Below, piece after piece: positions 9,625 through 18,720 of a stretch of 64,000 nucleotides of DNA (positions within the stretch are counted from its first letter, which is position 1; the number at the start of each line of letters is the position of its first letter). Both the position numbers and the translations under genes were made by a program. This DNA is from Chloroflexota bacterium (GTDB taxonomy: Bacteria; Chloroflexota; Anaerolineae; Aggregatilineales; Phototrophicaceae). The notes beneath the pieces are model-generated. The model worked only from the letters and a program-made list of their open reading frames with translations, made no database searches and was not told the origin of the DNA. The stretch covers positions 1 through 64,000 of the forward strand of contig JAPOWG010000103.1 of the NCBI GenBank assembly GCA_026707745.1, read 5' to 3'.

Positions 9625-12159
9625 ATGTCCGACACGGTAACAATCAACATTGATGGAACCGAACATGAAGTAGCGGCCGGGTCAAATCTGGTTGATGCGG
9701 CCAAATGGCACGCTGGCAACGATATTCCGGTATTTTGCTATCATCCCAAGATGGATCCAGTCGGCATGTGCCGCATGTGCCTGGTTGAGTTGGGTACACC
9801 GGCGCGTGATCGCGCTACCGGTGAGGTGATGCTCAACGAAGACGGTAGTCCGCAGATCCGCTATTTCCCCAAACTTCAGACCGCATGTACCACCGTCGTC
9901 AGTGACGGGATGCACATCAAGACCAATACACAGGAAGTGATTGACGCTCGAAACGATGTCTTGGAGTTTCTGCTGACGAGTCATCCCTTGGATTGTCCCA
10001 TTTGTGACAAAGGCGGCGAATGTCCGTTGCAGAACTTGACCATGCGCCATGGCCCGCAGTCGTCCCGGATGTATTTTGAAGATAAGCAACTGCTCGCAAA
10101 GCATTATCCGCTTGGCGACCTGATTTTTCTCGATCGGGAACGTTGCATTCAATGCGCGCGCTGTGTCAGGTTCCAGGATGAGATCGTGGGAGACGACGTC
10201 CTGGCTTTTCATGAACGCGGACGTCGATTGCAGATAATCACCAACTCAGATCCAGGATTCGATACGTACTTCAGTGGCAATACCACGGACATCTGCCCGG
10301 TGGGGGCGTTAACCACTGGCGATTTTCGCTTTGGCGCGCGTCCCTGGGAATTGAACGAAGTGCCAAGCATTTCTCCCTGGGATTGTGCTGGAGAGAATAT
10401 CAGCCTCAGTATGCGGCTAGACCGAGACTTTGGCGGTAAAGCCATAATCAAACGCGTGATGCCGCGCCAAAACGAGTGGGTCAACGAGATATGGATCAGT
10501 GACAAGACGCGCTTCGGCCATCACTTCACGCGTAGCGAAGATCGTTTGCAAAGGCCACAGACCAGGTCCGGTGGCCAATTGCGGGAATCTGATTGGAAAA
10601 CGGTTCTGCCACAATTGGCTGCAACCTTGAAGAACGCAGACGGCGACATCGCCGCCATAGCCGGCAGTGGCATGTCCAATGAAGATCTTTGGGAGCTGCG
10701 TCAATTGATAGAGGGCTTGGGCGGGACGCGCTTGGGCGCCTGGCCGCCGACGCATGGCGCTGCCGAACAAGTGGCGCAGGTTGGCGTCGGCGCCGGCAGT
10801 AACCTCGGTCAACTGGGGCGGGGCGACGCCATTCTGGTGATCGCCAGCGATTTGGAAGAAGAAGTACCGATTTGGCGTTTGCGCATCAAGCTGGCACAGG
10901 ATCGAGGCGCTTATCTGGTCGTCGCCAACGCGCGCCGTACGCGCCTGGAAGACTTCGCGATAGAGGGGGCGCGCAACGACAAAGTGGTCGCCGGGGATGC
11001 GATCCGATACGCCGCCGGCGAAGCCGTCACGGTCATGCGCGACTTGAAAAAGAATCACGCGGATGTTGCTCAACGATTAAAAGAGGCTGACAACCTGGTC
11101 ATCGTGACGGGCGCAGAGGGCTTGACTCTCGAAGGCAGCCAGCTCCTGGCGCAAGCGGCTGCCAACTTCTTGATCGACGCAAAGCATGTTGGAAAGCCGA
11201 ACAATGGTTTGCTCTCGGTATTGCCCGGCGCCAACGGCATGGGTCTTCACTACTTGGGCTATTCGCCCGGCGCGACGCAAGAAATAATCGCGAATCCACC
11301 CAAGGTATTGATTGTGGCGCAGGCTGACTTGCTCGATGACGACCCGTCGGCACGAGGCTGGCTGGAGACTATCGATACCGTCATCGTTGCCAATCAATTT
11401 GACGACGGTGTCTCGGCATTTGCGGAGCATCTGCTGCCGATACAGAGCTTTGCGGAGTGCGATGGCAGTTTTGTAAATGGAGAACGGCGTGTACAGCGGT
11501 TCTATACAGCGCAAGGTCCCATGGGCGAATCCCTGCCGGCTTGGAAACTGTTTGGCGGTATCCGACAGGCAGCGGGACTGGCGCGCTTGAAGCCATCGGC
11601 CGCCTCTGTCATGCTGGAATTGAGCAAGAGCGTTGATGACTTTGACGGGATGACTTACAAAGCGCTGGCAAAGGTCGAGAGGCAGTTTCCCGATGTTGGC
11701 GGCCGCGACCTGTATTATGGCGGCACCGCCTACACTAATGAGGGTGGTTTGGGCATTCAAATCGCGAGCGCGGCCGACCGTGGCTTGAAGCCGGAGAAGG
11801 CGAAACTGACCACCCCCGCGAACATCGAAGTTGCCGAGAACGAAGTCATCGTTATGCCCATAACCTGTTTGTACAATCGACAGCGAAGTTTCCGTCCGAC
11901 GCTATTGCTCGAGCCGCGGATTCTTTCTCCGTTCGTGATCATCAATTCTGCTGACGCGGAGAAAATGGGGATCGCTCATGGTGATGCGGTCGAAGTTTCC
12001 GCTGGCGAATCACGAGTCCGTGTTGTCGCGCAGGTTAGCGACGAAATTTCCCGGGGCTCCGTAGCGTTGCCCCGCCACATGACTGACGAGGCCATTCCGA
12101 TGATGTTGACGAGCGGTGTGATCAAGGGAGTGACCGAAGCCGTGACTTCCGGCGATTGA
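9625..12159 (+). CDS. nuoG: NADH-quinone oxidoreductase subunit G
   Basis: NuoG (844 residues) is the large iron-sulfur subunit of the peripheral arm. The N-terminal [2Fe-2S] ferredoxin domain has FCYHPKMDPVGMCRMC and a later QTAC. It is followed by the HPLDCPICDKGGECPLQ segment (His/Cys ligands of N5) and CIQCARCVRFQ with CPVGAL (N4). A molybdopterin-oxidoreductase-like domain fills the C-terminal two thirds. The extra C-x2-C-x3-C cluster N7 is not evident. The start ATG at 9625 has GGAGG at 9615-9619. Confidence 0.96.
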   Translation: MSDTVTINIDGTEHEVAAGSNLVDAAKWHAGNDIPVFCYHPKMDPVGMCRMCLVELGTPARDRATGEVMLNEDGSPQIRYFPKLQTACTTVVSDGMHIKTNTQEVIDARNDVLEFLLTSHPLDCPICDKGGECPLQNLTMRHGPQSSRMYFEDKQLLAKHYPLGDLIFLDRERCIQCARCVRFQDEIVGDDVLAFHERGRRLQIITNSDPGFDTYFSGNTTDICPVGALTTGDFRFGARPWELNEVPSISPWDCAGENISLSMRLDRDFGGKAIIKRVMPRQNEWVNEIWISDKTRFGHHFTRSEDRLQRPQTRSGGQLRESDWKTVLPQLAATLKNADGDIAAIAGSGMSNEDLWELRQLIEGLGGTRLGAWPPTHGAAEQVAQVGVGAGSNLGQLGRGDAILVIASDLEEEVPIWRLRIKLAQDRGAYLVVANARRTRLEDFAIEGARNDKVVAGDAIRYAAGEAVTVMRDLKKNHADVAQRLKEADNLVIVTGAEGLTLEGSQLLAQAAANFLIDAKHVGKPNNGLLSVLPGANGMGLHYLGYSPGATQEIIANPPKVLIVAQADLLDDDPSARGWLETIDTVIVANQFDDGVSAFAEHLLPIQSFAECDGSFVNGERRVQRFYTAQGPMGESLPAWKLFGGIRQAAGLARLKPSAASVMLELSKSVDDFDGMTYKALAKVERQFPDVGGRDLYYGGTAYTNEGGLGIQIASAADRGLKPEKAKLTTPANIEVAENEVIVMPITCLYNRQRSFRPTLLLEPRILSPFVIINSADAEKMGIAHGDAVEVSAGESRVRVVAQVSDEISRGSVALPRHMTDEAIPMMLTSGVIKGVTEAVTSGD

Positions 12160-12177
12160 GGCTAGGGGACAGCAATT

Positions 12178-13752
12178 ATGAGCCGTAATCTGAGAATAGC
12201 CATTGGCCTTGGCTTGGTAGCGGTGGTCGGGCTGATCATCGTCGTGGCGCTGATCCTGACGAATTTGGGCCCAATAATGACCTGGATCGGCTTTGACGAT
12301 GCCGGCAATCTCGATGGCCGTCGAGGCGCGTTGGGTCTGCTGCTCAATCCCGAAGCGCGCGTACACGACGTGATTCAATGCCAGGACGATGCCGGTTGCT
12401 CGGCGCTTTGGCCGATTATATTCTCGGCTGGATTCGCCTTCGCTATTGTCACGGGTTTCGCGTACACGACCTTGCTGGAACGGCGTCTGCTGGCGTTTTT
12501 GCAGCATCGCGTGGGTCCGAACCGCGTCGGTCCCCTGGGCTTCATGCAACCGGCCGCGGATGGCGTCAAACTGGTTTTCAAAGAGGATCTGCTGCCAGCC
12601 GGCGCCGACAAATGGGTCTTCCGTTTGGCGCCGATGATCAAGGTGATTCCTATCCTCATGATTGCGGCTGTTATCCCGATGGGACCGGACCTGGTCTTGC
12701 CCTGGTTCGCGCCATCGCTTGGCGACGTCTGGTTCCAGGTACCGCAGGGCTTGATCGATTCCAACGTCGGCATCTTGTGGGTGATCGCCATCACGAGCAT
12801 CGCGACCTATGGCGTGGTGCTTGCTGGATGGTCCAGCGACAACAAATACGCCATGTTGGGCGCGCTGCGGGCGTCGGCGCAAATGATCAGCTACGAGTTG
12901 AGCTTTGCGCTGGCCCTGGCGGTGCCGGTGATGATCGTCGGCAGCATGGCGATCGGCGACATCATTGACGCGCAGCGCAATGTCTGGGAGTGGTTCGTAT
13001 TCCAGAATCCCCTGGCGGCGGCCGTGCTGATTCTGGCGCTGCTTGCGGAGACGAACCGCGCTCCCTTCGACTTGACTGAAGCAGAGCAGGAACTCACGCA
13101 GGGCTACATGACCGAATACAGCGGCATGAAGTTCGCGCTGTTCATGATGGCGGAATACCTGGGCATGATCGCTGTCAGCTTGGTAGCTGTAGCTGTATTC
13201 TTCGGGGGATACCACCTGTGGCCGATGGACGGTTTGCCAATCCTGGCGCCAGTTATTTTCATCGGCAAAGTAGTTCTTTGTCTTTGTGGCATGATCTGGA
13301 TCCGCGCGACCCTGCCGCGCATCCGCTACGATCGGCTCATGCAATTCGGCTGGAAAGTCATGATTCCGCTGGGTCTTTTGGCAGTCGCCTGGACATCTGT
13401 GGCGGTGGTCATTGGCGATGCCTTGGGCGGCACCGCTTATCCTTTCATTTCCGGCGTTGTTTTTGTAGTCGTTCTTGCGATCGGGGCTTTAGTATTGAGG
13501 CGGCTGGGCAGGGATCAAGCGAGTGAAGAAGCGATCCCGCTGGAAGACGATCCCATGTATACCGGTGAACGTCGCGGTCTGGGATGGGCTCTGGTGCACC
13601 TGGTTGGCATGCTAATCGCGATTCCGATCGTACACATCCGTTTCCAGGTTAAGGCCTTGGAAGGGATGGCGAGTTTTGGGCGCAGTCCCGAAGAAGATCG
13701 CCAACTGGAAAGCGGAGACGCCGCGATCACGACATCGGGTGGCGGCGATTAG
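12178..13752 (+). CDS. nuoH: NADH-quinone oxidoreductase subunit H, enlarged
   Basis: NuoH (524 residues) links the peripheral and membrane arms at the quinone site. Family landmarks are LLERRLLAFLQHRVGPNRVG (around residue 100) and LAETNRAPFDLTEAEQEL. Typical NuoH is about 330-400 residues. Here an additional hydrophobic helix (about 8-30) and a loop containing Cys68 and Cys74 precede the usual first helix (about 77-100). The C-terminus is also extended by two hydrophobic stretches, a polar linker (EEAIPLEDDPMYTGERR) and a hydrophilic tail. Confidence 0.95.
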   Translation: MSRNLRIAIGLGLVAVVGLIIVVALILTNLGPIMTWIGFDDAGNLDGRRGALGLLLNPEARVHDVIQCQDDAGCSALWPIIFSAGFAFAIVTGFAYTTLLERRLLAFLQHRVGPNRVGPLGFMQPAADGVKLVFKEDLLPAGADKWVFRLAPMIKVIPILMIAAVIPMGPDLVLPWFAPSLGDVWFQVPQGLIDSNVGILWVIAITSIATYGVVLAGWSSDNKYAMLGALRASAQMISYELSFALALAVPVMIVGSMAIGDIIDAQRNVWEWFVFQNPLAAAVLILALLAETNRAPFDLTEAEQELTQGYMTEYSGMKFALFMMAEYLGMIAVSLVAVAVFFGGYHLWPMDGLPILAPVIFIGKVVLCLCGMIWIRATLPRIRYDRLMQFGWKVMIPLGLLAVAWTSVAVVIGDALGGTAYPFISGVVFVVVLAIGALVLRRLGRDQASEEAIPLEDDPMYTGERRGLGWALVHLVGMLIAIPIVHIRFQVKALEGMASFGRSPEEDRQLESGDAAITTSGGGD

Positions 13753-13825
13753 TGGCGTCGCTGCGCGGAGGACGGCATTGTTTGACAAGTTTTCTCTAAG
13801 ACAAGTGAGTCAAGGGTAGCGCAAG

Positions 13826-14320
13826 ATGAACGTGATCAAAGGTTTCAGAACAACCTTCAAGCATCTGATGGACGACGCTGTGACTGTGCAGTATCCGGAG
13901 CAGGTGCAAAAGTTTCAAGAGCGCTACAAGGGCAGGCATCACCTGCGGCGTTATGAAAATGGCTTGGAAAAATGTATCGGCTGTTCGCTTTGCGCCGCGG
14001 CATGTCCGGCGGACGCCATCTGGGTCGAAGCGGCTGAGAACACCGATGACGAGAGGTATAGCCCGGGCGAACGCTATGCCAAAACCTACGAGATCAATAT
14101 GCTGCGCTGTATCTTTTGCGGTTATTGCGAGGACGCCTGCCCGACAGAAGCAATCGAGTTGGGACACGAGCATCAACTGTCCTTTACCGACCGTCGCGAC
14201 GCCATTTATACCAAGGACATGTTGATTGACCCGCCGCAAGAAGGCGCTAGTGATACGCCACAGCAAGTCGAGCCCGGGGTCTACACGCGCTCCATCCCTG
14301 ATATGGAAGATCCATCGTAG
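13826..14320 (+). CDS. nuoI: NADH-quinone oxidoreductase subunit I
   Basis: NuoI (164 residues) carries the two [4Fe-4S] clusters N6a and N6b that lead to N2. Both ferredoxin motifs are complete: CIGCSLCAAACP and CIFCGYCEDACP. It starts 73 nt after nuoH. A promoter for nuoJ lies downstream of its stop. Confidence 0.97.
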   Translation: MNVIKGFRTTFKHLMDDAVTVQYPEQVQKFQERYKGRHHLRRYENGLEKCIGCSLCAAACPADAIWVEAAENTDDERYSPGERYAKTYEINMLRCIFCGYCEDACPTEAIELGHEHQLSFTDRRDAIYTKDMLIDPPQEGASDTPQQVEPGVYTRSIPDMEDPS

Positions 14321-14366
14321 GACAGTTCATTCCTTGATGTGAGCTTGCACGTCATTTTATTTCGCT

Positions 14367-14395
14367 TTGAACAAGATTGGCGATTGTGTTAAAAT
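14367..14395 (+). promoter_or_regulatory. Internal promoter for nuoJKLMN
   Basis: TTGAAC at 14367-14372 and TAAAAT at 14390-14395 are spaced by 17 nt. A transcript would start near 14402, about 28 nt before nuoJ. It would allow the membrane-arm genes to be expressed separately from nuoA-I. Confidence 0.6.
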
Positions 14396-14429
14396 GCACA
14401 AATCGATTTTGGGGTGGGATTAGAACCGT

Positions 14430-15854
14430 ATGGAGTGGTTGTTCCTGGTCGTAAGCTTTGTCGCTGTCGTCGCGGCCGGCCTAATGCTGACGCGGCAAAA
14501 CGCGGTGCACAGCGCGCTGTTTTTGATCGTCAATTTCGGCTGCGTCGCTTTTCTCTATCTGATGCTTGACGCGCCATTCCTGGCGATGGTTCAGGTGACG
14601 GTTTACACCGGCGCGATCATGGTGCTTTTCCTGTTTGTGATCATGCTGCTTGGCGCCGAGGCGACCACCGATACCAGCGGCCGTATGCGTTGGCTAGGCT
14701 TCGTGAGTACCGCGGTCGCAATTCTGATCCTGCTCATTTTTGGTTTTCCCATCGCTTCTGACATGCTGAACGACGACGCGGTTGAACAACCGGACGCGAA
14801 AGCACGTTTGCGAATTATCAATGCCGTAGCGTCTGGGGATGGAAGCGAGTCCGGTGTCATTGAACCCGGTGCGGACTATTCAGCGTCGTCCATGGATCGA
14901 ACCTTGCTCGAAGGTGCTGTGCATGTGAACGTCGCTCTCGATTCGCTCGACGATTCGCTATCGGATTTCGCCTTCGAGCCCGTCGTCCATTTTGGCGCGC
15001 GCGACGCGACTCCCGGTTATACCGAGTTGCCCGCCGGCTCGTATGCGCTGCGCGCATCGCTGAGCGCCATGGCAGGCGACAGAGAATTTACCACTGTGCC
15101 AATCCTTAGCCGGGACCTGCAGCTGGCGGCAGATGACGCCCTTACCCTCGTGGCTTTTGAAGGATCAGATAGCCTGATCAGCATGGCCCTCTTGGCGGAC
15201 GATCTCAGCGCGCCATCTGTAGGCGCTATGCGCTTTACGCTCATTAATGCGGTCGCTGATGCTCAGGTGTCGCTGGTTGATATCGGCCAATACACAGCGA
15301 TTCGCACTCTCTGTGAGGACAATTCATGTGACGCGCTGATACCCCATCGCGTTGTTGCCGCCGAATTGGCATCAGGCGAGGGCGTCAGCGTTGAATTGGA
15401 TGAGGGCAAGTACAATCTGGCCTTTGTTGATGGGCAGCAAAATGTCCTGCGTATCTTGGCCGACTATGAAGCCGAGCGTGGAAAGGTAGAGACCCGTCTG
15501 CTGGTCCGCGACCCGGGTATTCCCGGCGGGCAGGCCAGTTATCGCGCGGTGATGTTTGATACGCTGGGCAAGCCGGCATTCGGCAGCCCGGAGTCAATTG
15601 GCCAGGTCTTGTTTATCGATTATGTGCTGCCGGTTCAGTTGGTCGGGATCCTGCTGCTGGTCGCACTGATCGGGGTGATTGTTCTGGCGCGTCCCGATGC
15701 GCTGCGGCAAGCGGAACGCCGCCGCGTCAATCAGCGCAGGCGCGTAAGCCGACCGCTTGTCAGTGTCTTGTCGCAGCAGACGGGCTCCGATGTCTTGAGC
15801 GGCGACTATCTCGCGAAGCTGCCCGGCGGGTCCGATGACCCGGCTAATGATTAG
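14430..15854 (+). CDS. nuoJ: NADH-quinone oxidoreductase subunit J with large inserted domain
   Basis: NuoJ is a five-helix subunit of the complex I membrane arm, usually about 160-200 residues; this one has 474. Helices 1-4 lie at about 4-20, 27-46, 48-75 and 86-108, with the conserved VQVTVYTGAIMVLFLFVIM in helix 3. The family C-terminal piece resumes at about 386 (SPESIGQVLFIDYVLP) with helix 5 at 397-420 and an Arg-rich tail. Between them, residues 112-385 form a soluble insertion with two similar halves, starting at ARLRIINAVASG (125) and MRFTLINAVADAQ (267). Each pairs a short beta-strand motif with a Tyr/Gly-rich turn such as LPAGSYALRA, resembling DUF4397-type exported domains. By the usual NuoJ topology the helix 4-5 loop is outside the membrane. 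Cys295 and Cys300 could form a disulfide. The identity as NuoJ is firm; the domain assignment is tentative. Confidence 0.93.
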   Translation: MEWLFLVVSFVAVVAAGLMLTRQNAVHSALFLIVNFGCVAFLYLMLDAPFLAMVQVTVYTGAIMVLFLFVIMLLGAEATTDTSGRMRWLGFVSTAVAILILLIFGFPIASDMLNDDAVEQPDAKARLRIINAVASGDGSESGVIEPGADYSASSMDRTLLEGAVHVNVALDSLDDSLSDFAFEPVVHFGARDATPGYTELPAGSYALRASLSAMAGDREFTTVPILSRDLQLAADDALTLVAFEGSDSLISMALLADDLSAPSVGAMRFTLINAVADAQVSLVDIGQYTAIRTLCEDNSCDALIPHRVVAAELASGEGVSVELDEGKYNLAFVDGQQNVLRILADYEAERGKVETRLLVRDPGIPGGQASYRAVMFDTLGKPAFGSPESIGQVLFIDYVLPVQLVGILLLVALIGVIVLARPDALRQAERRRVNQRRRVSRPLVSVLSQQTGSDVLSGDYLAKLPGGSDDPAND

Positions 15855-15870
15855 CCGCTGAGGAGAACGG

Positions 15871-16182
15871 ATGATGCACTCAATCGGCACTGAGCCTTAT
15901 ATCATGTTGAGCCTGGTCCTCTTCCTCATGGGGGCTATGGGCGTATTGATGCGGCGCAATGCCATTCTTGTGTTCATGTCGGTCGAGCTCATGTTGAACT
16001 CTGCGAATCTGGCGCTGGTGGCTTTTGCGCAACAATGGCAGCAAATCAATGGCCATGTCTTCGTATTCTTTGTGATGACCGTCGCCGCGGCGGAAGTAGC
16101 CGTCGGCTTGGCGCTTATCGTGAACATTTTCCGCGAGCGCCAAAGCATCAATATTGACGATTTGCAGCAAATGCAAGGCTAG
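15871..16182 (+). CDS. nuoK: NADH-quinone oxidoreductase subunit K
   Basis: NuoK (103 residues) is a three-helix, MrpC-like subunit of the proton path. The two conserved membrane glutamates are visible in MSVELMLNSANL and AAAEVAVGLAL. Two adjacent ATG codons (15871 and 15874) follow a GAGGAG site; either could be used. It starts 16 nt after nuoJ. Confidence 0.97.
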   Translation: MMHSIGTEPYIMLSLVLFLMGAMGVLMRRNAILVFMSVELMLNSANLALVAFAQQWQQINGHVFVFFVMTVAAAEVAVGLALIVNIFRERQSINIDDLQQMQG

Positions 16183-16212
16183 CGGATCGCCGTCGGAAGA
16201 GGCACATAAAGT

Positions 16213-18705
16213 ATGGAAAATCTACCGCTTCTGGTTCCCTTGGTCATTCTGGCGCCCTCTCTTGGGGCGATTGTCAATTTCTTCATTGGCGCAAAGCTGG
16301 GGGAGAAGTGGTCCGGCTATATCGGCTGCTTCGCGTCGATTTTCGCTTTCATCATTTCTTTATTACTCCTGACATACATCACCGGCACCGATGGATCCGC
16401 CGCGGTTGTGAATCCGCCGCTTGTCGATGGCTGGCTGCGGATTGAGTCTATCGGACTAGAGATTCCCTGGCAGTTGCGCGTCGATTCACTGAGCGTCACT
16501 ATGATGCTTGTGGTGACAGGAGTCGGTTCCCTGATTCACCTCTATGCCCGTGGCTATATGCACGGCGACAAGCTTTATCCGCGCTTCTTCGCCTATCTCA
16601 ATATGTTCCTGGCCTTCATGCTGACCTTGGTCACGGCGAATAACTTCCTGATGCTCTTCGTCGGCTGGGAGGGCGTCGGCTTGTGCTCATTCTTGCTCAT
16701 CGGTTTCTGGTGGGACAAGAAAATGCCGGAAGGTTGGAAGAACAGCAATGCCGCGCGCAAAGCCTTCATCGTCAACCGTATCGGTGACTTCGGGCTTTTG
16801 ATGGCGATGTTTCTGATATTCTGGACCTTCGGCACTCTGGATTTCTACAAGGCAGGCGAGCTACCAAATACGGAAGCCAAATATTTGGTGGGATGGCGCG
16901 AACACAATGGCCTGGCCGATCACAGTCGCGACGATGCAAAGAACGCCGGTGGGGACAAAGAGCAGGATGACGGGCACGGCGGTTCCTATGTCTGTGTGCC
17001 AGCCGATCCAGCCGCCCATGATGACAGCCATGGCGCCGAATCGAAATACGGCGGCGCCAATCCGCTCGCAAGCGACATTCGCGCGATCTATTGCGATAAT
17101 CATCATTTTGATGCGGATTACCTGGGTGTCTTCGGGCAAACCGGCGAACGTTTCGGGGCGGGCGAGGTCGTTGATTTCGGCGGATTTCAGATGGCCTTCG
17201 ACGATGTCATTTTCCTGATTGCCTTGTTCATGTTATTGGGCGTCGCTGGCAAATCGGCGCAGATTCCGCTCTTTGTCTGGCTGCCGGACGCCATGGCCGG
17301 ACCGACGCCCGTCAGCGCGCTGATTCACGCGGCGACAATGGTCACAGCCGGGGTATACATGATGGTCCGCGCCAACGTCATCTTATGGGAACTCAACCAC
17401 GGCGGCTACGTCATCGGCTTGATTATCACGCTTGTTGGATCGGGTACCGCGTTGATGGCGGGCTATATCGCCCTCGGCCAGTGGGACATCAAACGTGTCC
17501 TGGCCTATTCGACGATTTCACAACTTGGCTTTATGGTTGCCGCAGTTGGTATCGGCGCATACGTCGCCGCCATGTTCCATCTGGTGACACATGCCGTGTT
17601 CAAAGCGTTGCTCTTCCTTGGCAGCGGCTCTGTCATTCATGGCGTCGAACACGGCCACCATCATGCGCACGGTCATGGCCATGACGATGACCATGATGAT
17701 GGCAACGACCAAGATTTTGATGCGCAGGATATGCGCAACATGGGCGGCTTGCGCAAACGCATGCCGATCACCTATATCACTTATTTGATCGGCACCCTGG
17801 CGCTGGCGGGCATCTTCCCCTTTGCCGGATTCTGGTCCAAGGACGAGATCCTGGCGGACGCCTGGTACGAGGGATTCCAACTCAACGCCTTGAGCGGATT
17901 CATCGCCTTTGGCATTCTCTTGGTCGCGGCAGCCTTCACGGCCTTTTACATGTGGCGTCAAATCGTGCTGGTCTTCTTTGATGAAGCGCGCAGCGAGGGG
18001 GCTCGACAGGCCCCGGAGAGCAACGGCGCGATGTTGTTGCCGCTGGTTGTTTTGGCGATCTTCACTTGCATAATTGGTTTGATCAACGTGCCCAAGGCGA
18101 CGCCGATCTTCTCCAACATCTATGAAACCTACGAATTCAAATATTTCCTTGAACACAGCTTGCTCAGCGTGTCGCGGGGGCACTCGCTCGACTTCAATCT
18201 GTTGATAGCCGGCATTGCGCTGGCGCTTGGGATCGCCTCAATCGTGGTGGCGCACAATGTCTACAAAGGCAAGGGATTGGCGCCTGGCAATTGCGATCAG
18301 TTGGAAAGTCATGCTTCGTCGCGCGTGGCCTTCCGCCTGGCGAATGCGCGGCTGTATTGGGACGAGATATACGGCAACGTGATCGAGCAGCCCTTTAACC
18401 GGCTGGCGAGTTTCTTGGCTGATCGCGTCGATTGGGACTTCCTGCACAACTACTTCCACGACAGCATTATCAAACGCGGTTTTGACAGCATCGCAAAACT
18501 GTTGGGTCAGCCCTTCGACCTAGGCATCATTGACGGCACGGTGAATGGCGTCGCCTGGCTGGTACAACGCCTGGCCAATTGGATGCGCGGCATGCAAACG
18601 GGCTACGTTCGCCTGTATGCGGTGGTGATCTTCATCGGCGTTGTGGCTGTTATTCTGCTGATGCTCTTGCCTTTTATACAGACCATGCTCCAAAGTGGCT
18701 CTTAA
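16213..18705 (+). CDS. nuoL: NADH-quinone oxidoreductase subunit L with polar insertion
   Basis: NuoL (830 residues) is the distal antiporter-like, proton-pumping subunit. Landmarks include LFVGWEGVGLCSFLLIGFW (about 148-166) with the key Glu, GKSAQIPLFVWLPDAMAGP (346-364) with the key Lys, and a C-terminal lateral helix ending in a last membrane span. Two unusual regions are seen. Residues about 217-305 form a polar Asp/His/Gly-rich insertion between helices 6 and 7, where homologues usually have a short loop; the exact antisense of this stretch (16861-17139) reads as a hydrophobic, membrane-like sequence. Residues 480-496 (HGHHHAHGHGHDDDHDD) form a second His/Asp-rich loop just before the conserved MRNMGGLRKRMP. 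The frame is intact throughout. Confidence 0.95.
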   Translation: MENLPLLVPLVILAPSLGAIVNFFIGAKLGEKWSGYIGCFASIFAFIISLLLLTYITGTDGSAAVVNPPLVDGWLRIESIGLEIPWQLRVDSLSVTMMLVVTGVGSLIHLYARGYMHGDKLYPRFFAYLNMFLAFMLTLVTANNFLMLFVGWEGVGLCSFLLIGFWWDKKMPEGWKNSNAARKAFIVNRIGDFGLLMAMFLIFWTFGTLDFYKAGELPNTEAKYLVGWREHNGLADHSRDDAKNAGGDKEQDDGHGGSYVCVPADPAAHDDSHGAESKYGGANPLASDIRAIYCDNHHFDADYLGVFGQTGERFGAGEVVDFGGFQMAFDDVIFLIALFMLLGVAGKSAQIPLFVWLPDAMAGPTPVSALIHAATMVTAGVYMMVRANVILWELNHGGYVIGLIITLVGSGTALMAGYIALGQWDIKRVLAYSTISQLGFMVAAVGIGAYVAAMFHLVTHAVFKALLFLGSGSVIHGVEHGHHHAHGHGHDDDHDDGNDQDFDAQDMRNMGGLRKRMPITYITYLIGTLALAGIFPFAGFWSKDEILADAWYEGFQLNALSGFIAFGILLVAAAFTAFYMWRQIVLVFFDEARSEGARQAPESNGAMLLPLVVLAIFTCIIGLINVPKATPIFSNIYETYEFKYFLEHSLLSVSRGHSLDFNLLIAGIALALGIASIVVAHNVYKGKGLAPGNCDQLESHASSRVAFRLANARLYWDEIYGNVIEQPFNRLASFLADRVDWDFLHNYFHDSIIKRGFDSIAKLLGQPFDLGIIDGTVNGVAWLVQRLANWMRGMQTGYVRLYAVVIFIGVVAVILLMLLPFIQTMLQSGS

Positions 18706-18720
18706 GGAGAACGTCTTCCT

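Noticed and set aside
12010..13344. 444-residue open frame antisense to nuoG/nuoH
   Set aside because: It is His/Asp/Arg-rich, as expected for the complement of membrane-protein codons, with no family resemblance.
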